Assembly (NCBI GenBank): GCA_012729455.1
Contig: JAAYDC010000009.1
Span: 1 to 64,000, forward strand
Reading direction: 5' to 3'
DNA length: 64,000 bases
DNA from: Chloroflexota bacterium
GTDB taxonomy: Bacteria > Chloroflexota > Anaerolineae > UBA1429
A program made the position numbers and the translations under genes. Of the stretch, positions 15,892-24,269 are shown one piece after another (positions within the stretch are counted from its first letter, which is position 1; each line of letters opens with the position of its first letter). A model generated the notes under the pieces. That model ran no database searches, was not told the origin of the DNA, and worked only from the letters and a program-made list of their open reading frames with translations.

Positions 15892-16962
15892 CTAAGTAGC
15901 TGATTCGGCGGGCATCTCTACCAGTTTGGAATCCAGCACCCGCGCGGGATTGTTGATCAGCATCTCCCAGACCTGGTCTTCGAGCACCCTTGCTTCGCGC
16001 AGCATCGGCACAATATGCGCGAGGATGTGGTCGTATCCCCAGCCGCCATAGGTGTGCAGCATCGACTTCAGGCAGATGTCGTTGCTGATCAGCAGCTGGT
16101 AGAGGTAGCCGTCGTCGATCAGCTTTTTAATCGTGCGCACGCGCTCGATATCGCGCGCAAAAATACCGCCGGCAAAGCCGCGGTCGGGTGCATCGATGTA
16201 AAACTCTTTGCCAAAGTTGTCGAACTCGACATACACCCCTTCGCGCAGCAGGTTGCGGATATAGTGCAGGTCGAGCGCTACATCGGCGTGGCAGATCACG
16301 ATTTTGTTGGCTTTGACGCCGGCGGTACACAGGATTTCGAGGGCCTGCAGGCCGCCGGTGCCCCAAGGGTAGCAATGCACATAGATGGCTGTGCCGGTCA
16401 CCAGCTGCACCTGCGCGGCTGCCTTCAGGCATTTGATCTCATTAGAGTGGATTGGCCAGGAGGTGCCGATCTCGCCGATCACACCGGCGCGTACGGTGGT
16501 GCCCTCCATGCCGCGCGTCAGGTCATAGTACATGTCCTGCGCCAGGTCGTCGAAATCCCACACGTTCATCTTGGGCGGATGGGTGTCGGCGGTGTAATAG
16601 CCGCAGCCGGCGATGATATTGATGTTGGTGGCTCTGGCCAGCAGCTTGAGCCCGAGCGGGTCGCGCCCGATCCCCAGCGAGGTGCAATCCACCAGCGAGC
16701 GCCCGCCGGCCTCGGCATAGAACTGCAGCTCGTTAGTGGCGACAGTGAGGTCCTCGAGCAGCAGGTTATCGCGCAGAGCGTAGGGGTTACGACGCAGGAT
16801 GCCCGCATTCGCCAGGCTCAGCTCGGAGCGCCCCAGCGCGCGCCGCTCGATATCGACCGGCTCGCTGTACTGGTTGCGCAGGTCAATAAAGCAATGCTCG
16901 TGGGCCAGCGTCACCCCCAGTTGGGCGGGGGCGATGGGGCCCAGCACCGTCATAATCGCCAT
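15892..16962 (-). CDS. Phosphotriesterase-family metal hydrolase
   Basis: A 356-residue amidohydrolase-superfamily protein of the PTE/PHP-like lactonase group. Metal ligands appear in order: AHEHCF (His21, His23), VIGEIGTS (Glu164 in place of the carboxylated lysine, as in the PHP/PLL branch), VHCYPW (His196), ICHAD (His225) and SNDICLK (Asp295). The active site is therefore complete, and lactones or similar esters are likely substrates. AAAGGAG precedes ATG 16962; the longer frame up to 17049 is rejected because it would overlap the mnmA promoter. Divergent from mnmA. Confidence 0.88.
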   Translation of the reverse strand: MAIMTVLGPIAPAQLGVTLAHEHCFIDLRNQYSEPVDIERRALGRSELSLANAGILRRNPYALRDNLLLEDLTVATNELQFYAEAGGRSLVDCTSLGIGRDPLGLKLLARATNINIIAGCGYYTADTHPPKMNVWDFDDLAQDMYYDLTRGMEGTTVRAGVIGEIGTSWPIHSNEIKCLKAAAQVQLVTGTAIYVHCYPWGTGGLQALEILCTAGVKANKIVICHADVALDLHYIRNLLREGVYVEFDNFGKEFYIDAPDRGFAGGIFARDIERVRTIKKLIDDGYLYQLLISNDICLKSMLHTYGGWGYDHILAHIVPMLREARVLEDQVWEMLINNPARVLDSKLVEMPAESAT

Positions 16963-17020
16963 ATTGTCTCCTTTATGCGCTGCCCCAGCATAAGCGCGAG
17001 TGCGATCAAACGCAAGCCGA

Positions 17021-17049
17021 TAGACAAAGCCGGCCGTGCGCGCTATCAT
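17021..17049 (+). promoter_or_regulatory. mnmA promoter at leaderless distance
   Basis: TAGACA (17021-17026) and TATCAT (17044-17049) are 17 bp apart, and the -10 box ends six bases before ATG 17056. No Shine-Dalgarno sequence is seen upstream of that ATG, which fits a leaderless transcript. Confidence 0.6.
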
Positions 17050-17055
17050 TGCGCC

Positions 17056-18093
17056 ATGAAAACGTCGGGCGTAGTTGCGGTGGCGCTCTCGGGCGGGGTC
17101 GATTCGGCCGTCGCGGCGTGGATCCTGCGCAAGCAGGGTGCCAGGGTGATCGGTGTAACGATGCGCCTGACGGATGGGGCCGACCCGTCCGCCGCCCAGC
17201 GCAGTGCCGAGGCGCTGGACATCCCTCTGCAGGTGCTTGACTGGCGCGAGCGCTTTGAGGAGGCGATCATCGCGCCCTTTTATGTCAGCTATGCCACCGG
17301 ACTAACCCCCAACCCGTGCGTGTGGTGTAATGAGCGGGTCAAATACGGCTGGCTGATGCAGGCCGCCGAGCAGCTTGGCGCCGAACGGCTGGCGACCGGC
17401 CACTATGCGCGCGTCATGCAGAGCGCCGACGGTGCGGTGTTGTATCAGGCGGAAGATGCCCGTCAGGACCAATCCTACTTTCTGAGCCGCGTGCCGCGCG
17501 CCCAACTTGAGCGGGTGGTATTGCCGCTCGGAGCCCTGAGCAAGGCCGAGGTGCGTGCATTGGCAATCCGTGCTGGCCTGCCGGCTGCTTCCGAGCGCGA
17601 TAGCCAGGATATCTGTTTTGTGGGCGCTGACGGGTACCGTGCCGAACTGGCACGCCGCTACCCGCAAGCGCTTGCGCCGGGGCCAATCGTCGATCAGAGC
17701 GGGCGGCAGTTGGGGGAGCACCGCGGGCTGGGGTGGTATACCCTCGGCCAGCGCGAGGGGCTGGGGATTGCCGCGAGCGAGCCGCTGTATGTGATGGCGC
17801 TCGATGCGGCGCACAACCGGCTGGTGGTGGGCACGCGCGCACAGGCGCAGACTAACCGCGTGCGGGTGAGCGCGCTCAACTGGCTGGTGCCGGTGGCGCC
17901 GGCTGCACCGTTTTCTGCCGAGGCGAGGGTTCGGTACCGCGCGCCGGCGGTAAAAGCCCGGCTGGTACCCCATGGCAATGGATACCTAGACATAACGTTT
18001 AAAGATGCTCAGCTGCCGGCTGCTCCGGGGCAAACTGCGGCCTTTTATGAGGGCACTCGCCTGTTGGGCAGCGGTACGATCGTGGCGGAATAG
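17056..18093 (+). CDS. mnmA: tRNA 2-thiouridylase MnmA
   Basis: A 345-residue tRNA-specific 2-thiouridylase, which makes s2U34 in tRNA-Lys, -Glu and -Gln. The PP-loop LSGGVDS (residues 11-17) binds ATP. NPCVWCNERVKYG supplies the first catalytic cysteine (Cys91) and DSQDICFVG the second (Cys187); RQDQSYFLSRV is the tRNA-interaction segment. The C-terminal barrel ends DITFKDAQLPAAPGQTAAFYEG. It is slightly shorter than E. coli MnmA but complete. ATG 17056 was chosen over a much longer open frame because that frame lies antisense to the phosphotriesterase gene. The carboxylesterase gene follows after 20 bases. Confidence 0.97.
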   Translation: MKTSGVVAVALSGGVDSAVAAWILRKQGARVIGVTMRLTDGADPSAAQRSAEALDIPLQVLDWRERFEEAIIAPFYVSYATGLTPNPCVWCNERVKYGWLMQAAEQLGAERLATGHYARVMQSADGAVLYQAEDARQDQSYFLSRVPRAQLERVVLPLGALSKAEVRALAIRAGLPAASERDSQDICFVGADGYRAELARRYPQALAPGPIVDQSGRQLGEHRGLGWYTLGQREGLGIAASEPLYVMALDAAHNRLVVGTRAQAQTNRVRVSALNWLVPVAPAAPFSAEARVRYRAPAVKARLVPHGNGYLDITFKDAQLPAAPGQTAAFYEGTRLLGSGTIVAE

Positions 18094-18113
18094 TTCAGGA
18101 AAGGAACAGCCTC

Positions 18114-19646
18114 ATGGCACAAACTCAACTCAAGACGGTCATGGCCGATACCCCCAGCGGCAAGGTGCGCGGCACCTGCAGCGAGGGGGTCGAGATTTAC
18201 CGCGGCATCCCCTACGGCGAGGCGGAGCGTTTTATGCCGCCGGCAGCCAAAACACCTTGGACTGGGGTGCATGATGGCACGGTGAACGGTACGCGTGCCC
18301 CGCAGGGCGGTGGCTCAATCTTTAGCGCGCCGGGGATCGGAGCTTATTTTTCGGGCGGACGCGCCGACGGGCCAGCCCAGACCGAGCAGGCCGACAGTGA
18401 GGATTGTCTGGTGCTGAACGTGCTGACGACCGGCACGGCTGGCCGGCGCCCGGTGATGGTATACATCCATGGCGGCGGTTATACGGGAGGATCCGGTGCG
18501 CTCACGCTGCTGAGCGATCGCTTTGTGCGCGAACAGGATGTGGTGCTGGTGGGCGTCAACCACCGCCTCAACGTGCTGGGTTACGTCTATCTGGGCGCGG
18601 ACGACCCCCGCTACCGCATTGGCAATGCGGGCCAGCTTGATCTGGTGCTGGCGCTGGAATGGGTGCGCGCCAACATCGCCGCGTTTGGCGGCGACCCGGA
18701 TAACGTGACCCTGTTCGGCGAATCTGGCGGGGGCGGCAAGATCAGCACACTCCTTGGCATGCCCGCCGCGCGCGGGTTGTTCAAGCGCGTGATCATCGAG
18801 AGCGGCTCGATTATGCATTCGCCCAGCGTTGCTGACCACAGCGAGATCGTTAGCCAGTTGCTGGAGGCGCTCGGCCTCGCGGCGGGGCAGTCGGCGGAGC
18901 TCGCCAAGATCACGCCAGAAGAGATTTTCAAGGCCATGACCAACCTGCCGACGCAGAGCCGGCGGCCCAGTGTGATGATGCACATGGGGCCGGTGGTGGA
19001 TGGCATCACGTTGCCCGAGCAGCCTTGGGAGCCCGCGGCGAGCCCTTGTGCAGCAGGTGTGCCGATGCTGGTGGGTTGCTGCAAGGACGAGGGCACGCTC
19101 TTTTGTGCCGGCAACCCCAAGGTCTATCGCCTGGATTGGCCCGGCCTGCAGCAGGCGCTGGAAGAAGACGCCCTTTCGTCGGCCGAGGCGGCCCATGTGG
19201 TCGATTATTATCGCAGCACTTATCAGCAGGAGAGCGCCAGCGACCTCTTCTTTCGCATCCGTACCGACCGTACCATGCGCCAAGCAGTGCGCCGTCAGGC
19301 AAGGCTCAAAATTGTCCAGGGCGACGCGGTCTGGATGTACCATTTCTGCTGGAACGTGCCCGACAAAGCGGGCCGGTTACGGGCTTTTCACACTGCCGAG
19401 TTGCCGCTGGCGATGCGTCTGGTGGCACATCCCGAGGCGGAGGGCCTCTCGCGTCAGCTCGCGGCGTCATGGGCAAGCTTTGCGCGCAGCGGTGATCCCA
19501 ATAACACCGAGACGCCCAAGTGGCCGTCCTATACCGATGATGCGCGCGTCACAATGATGTTTGACAGCACCAGCGCGGCGGTCGCCAACCCGGATGGCGC
19601 CATGCTCGACTATCTGTCTGAGCGCCGTTCGGAGGCTTTGCTCTAG
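18114..19646 (+). CDS. Type B carboxylesterase
   Basis: A 510-residue carboxylesterase of the alpha/beta-hydrolase fold. The oxyanion hole is VYIHGGGYTGGSG, the nucleophile elbow is FGESGGGGK, the acid lies in GCCKDEGTLF and the histidine in AFHTAELPLAM. No signal peptide is present, so it is predicted to be cytoplasmic. The length is that of the family. AGGAAAGGAAC precedes the ATG. It may be co-transcribed with mnmA, although no functional link is evident. A palindrome follows its stop. Confidence 0.92.
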   Translation: MAQTQLKTVMADTPSGKVRGTCSEGVEIYRGIPYGEAERFMPPAAKTPWTGVHDGTVNGTRAPQGGGSIFSAPGIGAYFSGGRADGPAQTEQADSEDCLVLNVLTTGTAGRRPVMVYIHGGGYTGGSGALTLLSDRFVREQDVVLVGVNHRLNVLGYVYLGADDPRYRIGNAGQLDLVLALEWVRANIAAFGGDPDNVTLFGESGGGGKISTLLGMPAARGLFKRVIIESGSIMHSPSVADHSEIVSQLLEALGLAAGQSAELAKITPEEIFKAMTNLPTQSRRPSVMMHMGPVVDGITLPEQPWEPAASPCAAGVPMLVGCCKDEGTLFCAGNPKVYRLDWPGLQQALEEDALSSAEAAHVVDYYRSTYQQESASDLFFRIRTDRTMRQAVRRQARLKIVQGDAVWMYHFCWNVPDKAGRLRAFHTAELPLAMRLVAHPEAEGLSRQLAASWASFARSGDPNNTETPKWPSYTDDARVTMMFDSTSAAVANPDGAMLDYLSERRSEALL

Positions 19647-19647
19647 T

Positions 19648-19685
19648 CTGCACAGCTTGAAGGGCTGTGCAGGGGCCGTTATAAT
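19648..19685 (+). promoter_or_regulatory. Promoter with palindrome over the -35 box
   Basis: TTGAAG (19657-19662) and TATAAT (19680-19685) are 17 bp apart. The -35 hexamer forms the loop of a perfect 9-bp inverted repeat, CTGCACAGC (19648-19656) and GCTGTGCAG (19664-19672). The palindrome could be an operator, or a hairpin ending the carboxylesterase transcript; there is no T-run after it. Confidence 0.6.
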
Positions 19686-19722
19686 TACCGTGTGAACCAG
19701 TTGCCATAAGGGGGGGTGTAAC

Positions 19723-21792
19723 ATGCCAAGGTATCGCGATGCCGCCTACGGCGGTGAGACGGTCGTACTCAAAAACGCCCATTTGCGCCTGGAGGTGCAC
19801 AAACGCATCACAGGATGGGGCTGGGGCGAGCTATATGTGCCGGATGGCAGCGGCGGGATGCGCTTTTTCGCGGTGCTCGAGCACCTCGGCGAGCTGAGCG
19901 CAGAAGGCCTGCCGCACGCTTTGCGCTTGGAATCCACCAGCTACACCAGTGAGCGCGAGGGTAACTGTACTCGGCTGCGTTTTGCCGTGCGCACCCAGGA
20001 GGTCGAGCCCTCCGGCAAGCACTTTGGCAACGAGTCGCCCATCGAGGGTGAAGTGGTGCTCTCCCTGGCCGACGACGAACCCTATGTGCGCTACCACATG
20101 CAGGTAACAGCCCAGTTTGGCTTTAAACTCAACTATCTGCGCGGCCCTTGGCTAAGGGTCGGCGCTGATTCGTTTGGCACCGACAAGGTCGATGCGATCT
20201 TCCCGGGAATCGAGTGGCTGCGCGGCGAGGAATGGTCATCCGGCACGGACTGGTTCGCGTATCCTGAGGCACTGCGGGTCACGCCGCATCCGCATAAAGT
20301 GTCCTTCCCGTGTCTGGCGATCTCTCACGGCGGGGTAGGGCTGGGACTGTGTTACCAGCCCGATTCGGTGCAGACCGTCTCGACCAGCGGTTATCCTTCC
20401 AACCTGCTGCGCTATGTGCAGCCGGTGTTTGCCTCGCCCAACTTTGTCGACCGGCGCAACGATCATCTGCTGGGGTTGATGTGGCCGAGTGTGCGCCAGG
20501 GCCTGGCCGAAAACGCCCTCTCTGCGGACGGCATGCCGATCGTCAGCCAGCAGCAGTTGGCTTTTGATGCACAGATTGCGGTGGTAAAGGGTGACAGCCT
20601 GGATGTCATCACCGAGTGGGTGAAAGAAACGGGCATGCCCGAGCCAGGTAAACCGCGCTGGCCCTGGGAAGAGGCCTATCAGCGCATCATCGAGGCCTAC
20701 GACACTCATCTGTGGCTGCCCGGCGAGGGATGGGCCACGGGCTCCTTTTACCGCGGCAAGGGCGATCTGTACGTGCCCGAGTGCGTGCGCGGCTATATCG
20801 ACAAGGGCGCCGATGCCGCCCTGGCGGCGCGCCTGAAGGAAAAGGTAACATGGGTGGAGGGCGAGCTGGCCAAACCCGAGAATGTGCGCGAGCCGGACCT
20901 CAACGGCATGCTGGCACGGCCGGAAGGTGCGATGATCCATCATCCCGAGCTGACCGAGCAGCTGGCCGACCAGCTGGTGGCGCTGCAGACCCCCGAAGGC
21001 GACTTTCCATACGACCCGAATGGCCGCCATACCACCGGGCTGATTTCGAGCGCTGCCTATTGGCGGCCGATCGGCCACGTGGGCGATTCGGCCATCGACC
21101 TGGTGGCAGTGGCCGTGCTGGGCCTGATCGAGGCGCACAAGCGCTTGCGCAAGGATAGCTACCTGACGGCCATCCGCCGAGGGCTCGAGTTTGGTCTGCG
21201 CTTTGATCGCCCCGAGGGCGGAGACTGGTGGGAGACGCCCCTCAACGCCCCCAACCTGCTGGCGGCCGGAAACGCTGCCATAGCCTATTACCTAGGCTAT
21301 GAGCTCTTTGATGAACCGGCTTACAAGGCGCGCGCGGTGCGCTGGATTCGCTCGGTGTTGCCATTCACCTATCTGTGGCAGCCGATCGACCAGCCGATGC
21401 TCTATAATACCAAGCCATGCCTGTGCTCGACAGCCTGGTTCCTGAGCGACTGGGTCAGCAAGTGCGTGCTGTGGGAAGTGCTCCGCGTGTTTGGCGATTC
21501 GTGGCGCCACGGCATCGACTGGGGTCTGGTGGATCCAGAACTTGACTGGCACACCTATCACCGCGGCATCCTCACCGCTGTGCTGCGCTGGATGGTCGAC
21601 CACAAGGATCCGGACTGGGTCTGGCGCAGCGAGTTCAGCGGCGATTGGATCGCCGATGGTTCATGGGATACGTTATGGTCCGACACCTTTGATCCCGTCA
21701 AGGGCTCATATGGCGGGGGACCGATCGGCGGATCGGCGATCGCAGAGGGCATCCACATCCTGATGCAATACGCCTACTCACCGCGCAGTTGA
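19723..21792 (+). CDS. Putative carbohydrate-active enzyme with alpha/alpha-toroid domain
   Basis: A 689-residue cytoplasmic protein whose family I do not recognise. The first ~310 residues are beta-rich (LRLEVHKRITGWGWGELYV, VRYHMQVTAQFGFKL) like the N-terminal sandwich of inverting glycosidases. Residues ~320-680 carry repeating helical pairs such as IDLVAVAVLGLIEAHKRLRKDSYLTAIRRGLEFGLRF and NAAIAYYLGYELFDEPAYKARAVRWIRS, the pattern of an (alpha/alpha)6 toroid. Trp, Tyr, Asp and Glu are abundant in the loops. GGGGGGGTG precedes the ATG. A lyase or glycosidase role is inferred. The glycosyltransferase gene starts 14 bases after its stop. Confidence 0.7.
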   Translation: MPRYRDAAYGGETVVLKNAHLRLEVHKRITGWGWGELYVPDGSGGMRFFAVLEHLGELSAEGLPHALRLESTSYTSEREGNCTRLRFAVRTQEVEPSGKHFGNESPIEGEVVLSLADDEPYVRYHMQVTAQFGFKLNYLRGPWLRVGADSFGTDKVDAIFPGIEWLRGEEWSSGTDWFAYPEALRVTPHPHKVSFPCLAISHGGVGLGLCYQPDSVQTVSTSGYPSNLLRYVQPVFASPNFVDRRNDHLLGLMWPSVRQGLAENALSADGMPIVSQQQLAFDAQIAVVKGDSLDVITEWVKETGMPEPGKPRWPWEEAYQRIIEAYDTHLWLPGEGWATGSFYRGKGDLYVPECVRGYIDKGADAALAARLKEKVTWVEGELAKPENVREPDLNGMLARPEGAMIHHPELTEQLADQLVALQTPEGDFPYDPNGRHTTGLISSAAYWRPIGHVGDSAIDLVAVAVLGLIEAHKRLRKDSYLTAIRRGLEFGLRFDRPEGGDWWETPLNAPNLLAAGNAAIAYYLGYELFDEPAYKARAVRWIRSVLPFTYLWQPIDQPMLYNTKPCLCSTAWFLSDWVSKCVLWEVLRVFGDSWRHGIDWGLVDPELDWHTYHRGILTAVLRWMVDHKDPDWVWRSEFSGDWIADGSWDTLWSDTFDPVKGSYGGGPIGGSAIAEGIHILMQYAYSPRS

Positions 21793-21806
21793 TGGAGTAA
21801 CGAGGT

Positions 21807-23000
21807 TTGACGCACTCGAAACTTGAACGCCCCTACCGCATCCTGGTGTTGACCGATACGATGCCGTGGGGGCACCGTTCGATCGCCCGCGCCATCTATG
21901 GGCATTTGGCGCGGGTGGCCCCTGAGCACCACTGGCAGGTGCACTTTACCGAGGTCAAGGCTGACCTGGGACCGGCGCCGGAGCTGTTCACCCTGATGAC
22001 GCGCTACTTTCCCGAGACATACAGCCTGGCTTACAAACTCTCGACCCAAAAGATCACCAACCAGCTGTTGAGCGACGTCTCGCTCAACGCGCTGGGGGCC
22101 ATGAAAGAGGCTGTCAACCAGATCGAGCCCGACCTGATCATTAGCACCTATTTTGTGCATTCGCACTGCCTGGGGCGCTGGAAGAACTCGGAGGGCATGC
22201 CGTTCAAGCTGTGGACGGTGGTCTCGGATCCCTGGTCGGTCAGTTCGCTGACCTTTGTGCCCAATGGCGCCGACCTGCACCTTGTCTATGACAAAGTTGG
22301 TGAAAAGGTGGGGCTGGATCTGGGACTGGCGCCCTCGCAGATCCTGAAGACGGGCTGGTGGGTACGCGAGGAGATGTATCAGCATTATGACCGCGCTGAG
22401 GCGCGTATCAAACTAGGCATCAGGGACAATCGCCCGGTAGTGTTTGTGGGCGGCGGGTCGCTTGGATCGAGCGCCATTCCGCGCGCCCTCCCGTTCCTGA
22501 TGGCCTCCAAGAAACCGCTGGCGGTGATCATCAATAACGGCACCGACAAGGTCTCGCTGCGGATGGTGGATGAATACGTTAACGCCTACCAGCTCTCCAA
22601 GCGCGAGCTGCCCGTGCAGGTGATCAACCTGGGCTGGATCGAAAACATAGCCGAGGTGCTGGCAGCCAGCGATATCGTACTGGGCAAGGCGGGGCCAAAC
22701 TTTATCTTTGAAGTCATCGCTCAGCGCAAGCCGTTCGTGGCGATCAGCCATATAGCCGGCAACGAGGATGGCAACCTTGACCTGATCCGCAAAGCCCAGC
22801 TGGGTTGGGTGCGCGAAAAGCCCAACAAACTGCGCGACTTTATCAAAGACTATTTGCAGCGCCCCAACGAATATCACGCCATGTTCCGCAGCTCGATTGC
22901 CCAGGAGGCCAACCGCAACCGCAAGAGCCTGCCGATGATCGCTGAGGCAATCGACGCGCTTCAGCGTCAGCAGCACGGTTTGCTGCAGCGCGCCGAATAA
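21807..23000 (+). CDS. MurG/MGDG-synthase-like glycosyltransferase
   Basis: A 397-residue GT-B glycosyltransferase of the GT28 kind. The N-terminal domain has MPWGHRSIARAIYGHL, the glycine/histidine loop found in monogalactosyl- and diglucosyl-diacylglycerol synthases, and DLIISTYFVHSHCLGRW. The C-terminal nucleotide-sugar domain has VVFVGGGSLGSS, INLGWIENIAEVLAASDIVLGKAGPNFIFEVIAQRKPFVAI, whose GKAG and E residues bind the donor. Membrane glycolipid synthesis is the likeliest role. The start is TTG 21807, preceded by GGAGTAACGAGG; no ATG suits the intact N-terminus. It follows the preceding enzyme by 14 bases. Confidence 0.85.
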   Translation: MTHSKLERPYRILVLTDTMPWGHRSIARAIYGHLARVAPEHHWQVHFTEVKADLGPAPELFTLMTRYFPETYSLAYKLSTQKITNQLLSDVSLNALGAMKEAVNQIEPDLIISTYFVHSHCLGRWKNSEGMPFKLWTVVSDPWSVSSLTFVPNGADLHLVYDKVGEKVGLDLGLAPSQILKTGWWVREEMYQHYDRAEARIKLGIRDNRPVVFVGGGSLGSSAIPRALPFLMASKKPLAVIINNGTDKVSLRMVDEYVNAYQLSKRELPVQVINLGWIENIAEVLAASDIVLGKAGPNFIFEVIAQRKPFVAISHIAGNEDGNLDLIRKAQLGWVREKPNKLRDFIKDYLQRPNEYHAMFRSSIAQEANRNRKSLPMIAEAIDALQRQQHGLLQRAE

Positions 23001-23003
23001 CCC

Positions 23004-23810
23004 TTAGAAGGGAAACAGCTTGCGCTGCAGTTCCGGTGTCATGCGCGGACCGTAGGCGCAAGGGATAAACGCCTCGGCATAGCGTACCTGTGCGCCCCGT
23101 TCGGCGCCGTAACGGCGCACGAGCGCCTCGCGCCAGGGAGCAGCCTCGGTGCGCGCCTCGCGCCATACCTGCAGCCAGGCGAAGCGTTCCTCGGCGCCGG
23201 CTGGCACCTGGTCGAGGATCCCCTGGTCGTAGGGGAGCCACTCATAGACCTGCGAGGCGTGGCAATCGAGCATGCGCATTTTCAGTTCATAGACCGGGTC
23301 GATATCGACGGCGATGAGCGCCTCATCCACAGCCGAAGCATAGCCGGCATAATGGCAGATCACCGGAGCAGGCGCGGTGATGGGAGTGAGGGGCACGATA
23401 TTAGGCACCCCCACAAGATATGAGGCGTCCTGCACGAGGACGCCGACCGCGCGGTGGTCGGGGTGATAGTCGTCGGCGCGGTGCGCCAGCACCAGGTCGG
23501 CCTGGAAAGAGCGCATCTCGGATATCACCCGTCGGCGCATCTCCAGGGTTGGCTCGAGTTCGCCGTCGTGGATATCCCACACGTGATACTCGACGCCGAT
23601 GACGACCGCGGCAGCCTGGGTCTCGTAGTAGCGCCGGCGCGCCAGCTCAATGCCGCCGATGGCATAGTGGCCGGCATCGCCGTTGGCGAGCGAGATCATG
23701 CGCACCTGATGGCCGGCGCGCGCATAGAGCGCGGCGAGTCCGCCGGTGGAAAAGTCGCAATCGTCGGGGTGGGCGCCAAAACACAAGATACGTAAGGGGT
23801 TAGTAGTCAT
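23004..23810 (-). CDS. PIG-L/LmbE-family deacetylase
   Basis: A 268-residue zinc deacetylase. CFGAHPDDCDFSTGG (His14, Asp16-Asp17) supplies the first metal ligand and the general base, and LAHRADDYHPDHRAVG the second histidine cluster. Members remove acetyl groups from N-acetylglucosamine conjugates, and the conjugate here is unknown. It is convergent with the glycosyltransferase, three bases apart, and is the last gene before the long leader of importer 1. Confidence 0.93.
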   Translation of the reverse strand: MTTNPLRILCFGAHPDDCDFSTGGLAALYARAGHQVRMISLANGDAGHYAIGGIELARRRYYETQAAAVVIGVEYHVWDIHDGELEPTLEMRRRVISEMRSFQADLVLAHRADDYHPDHRAVGVLVQDASYLVGVPNIVPLTPITAPAPVICHYAGYASAVDEALIAVDIDPVYELKMRMLDCHASQVYEWLPYDQGILDQVPAGAEERFAWLQVWREARTEAAPWREALVRRYGAERGAQVRYAEAFIPCAYGPRMTPELQRKLFPF

Positions 23811-24269
23811 AGTGTTTACCTCATTTCATCAAGGCACATTACGCGCATCATAACGCCGCTGTGTGACTTGTCAAAAGTTTGTTTGTGCATTATGATCAGC
23901 ATGCTAAGCACGTTGACAGGCTTTTAAGCTTGTGATAAGATCAGGTTAAGCCAAATGGCTTAGTGAAGATTGTTCGCTGGTGGTACGAAGTGGTACTACA
24001 GACGGGAGAGGATCGCTTGGCCGCCGATGACACGGCAACGGTTAGAAACCGCGCCAAACGCAAGCATACGCTCCAACCGAACAGCAACCCGAAGGCTCCC
24101 AAATGTTTGGGAGTTCGCCGCGTCTTGCAAGCCTCGCACGTTCATTCGCTCGCATAGCCAGTTTGTTTTACAGTAGCTATGAGAGATGTATATAATCTGA
24201 ATCAAGGAGGTCCCCCCGCCAAACGAACCAAGTGTCTGGTCTGTCAAATCTAGTTTTATGGAGGAAGAA
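23811..24269 (+). other. Long leader of importer 1 with two promoters and palindromes
   Basis: About 460 bases without a gene. TTGACA (23913-23918) and TAAGAT (23936-23941) with a 17-bp spacer, and TTTACA (24167-24172) and TATAAT (24191-24196) with an 18-bp spacer, are two promoters. TAAGCC-AAAT-GGCTTA (23947-23962) is a hairpin at the start of the long transcript. CTCCCAAATGTTTGGGAG (24096-24113) is a perfect palindrome with a TG centre and may be an operator. An unpaired strong Shine-Dalgarno sequence AAGGAGGT sits at 24204-24211. Nothing matches a known riboswitch class by eye. Confidence 0.6.

Noticed and set aside
15680-15895. Frame ending in FADKDVNDPESRAQINPTEID
   Set aside because: It begins inside the secreted-protein gene and runs through the strong terminator; only its last ~20 residues look protein-like, too little to call a gene.
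16015-17055. Long upstream extension of the mnmA frame
   Set aside because: It is antisense to the phosphotriesterase-like gene; MnmA homology begins exactly at 17056 after a good promoter.
23948-24190. Possible riboswitch in the importer 1 leader
   Set aside because: Hairpins are present but none of the conserved cores of known riboswitch classes can be recognised by eye.
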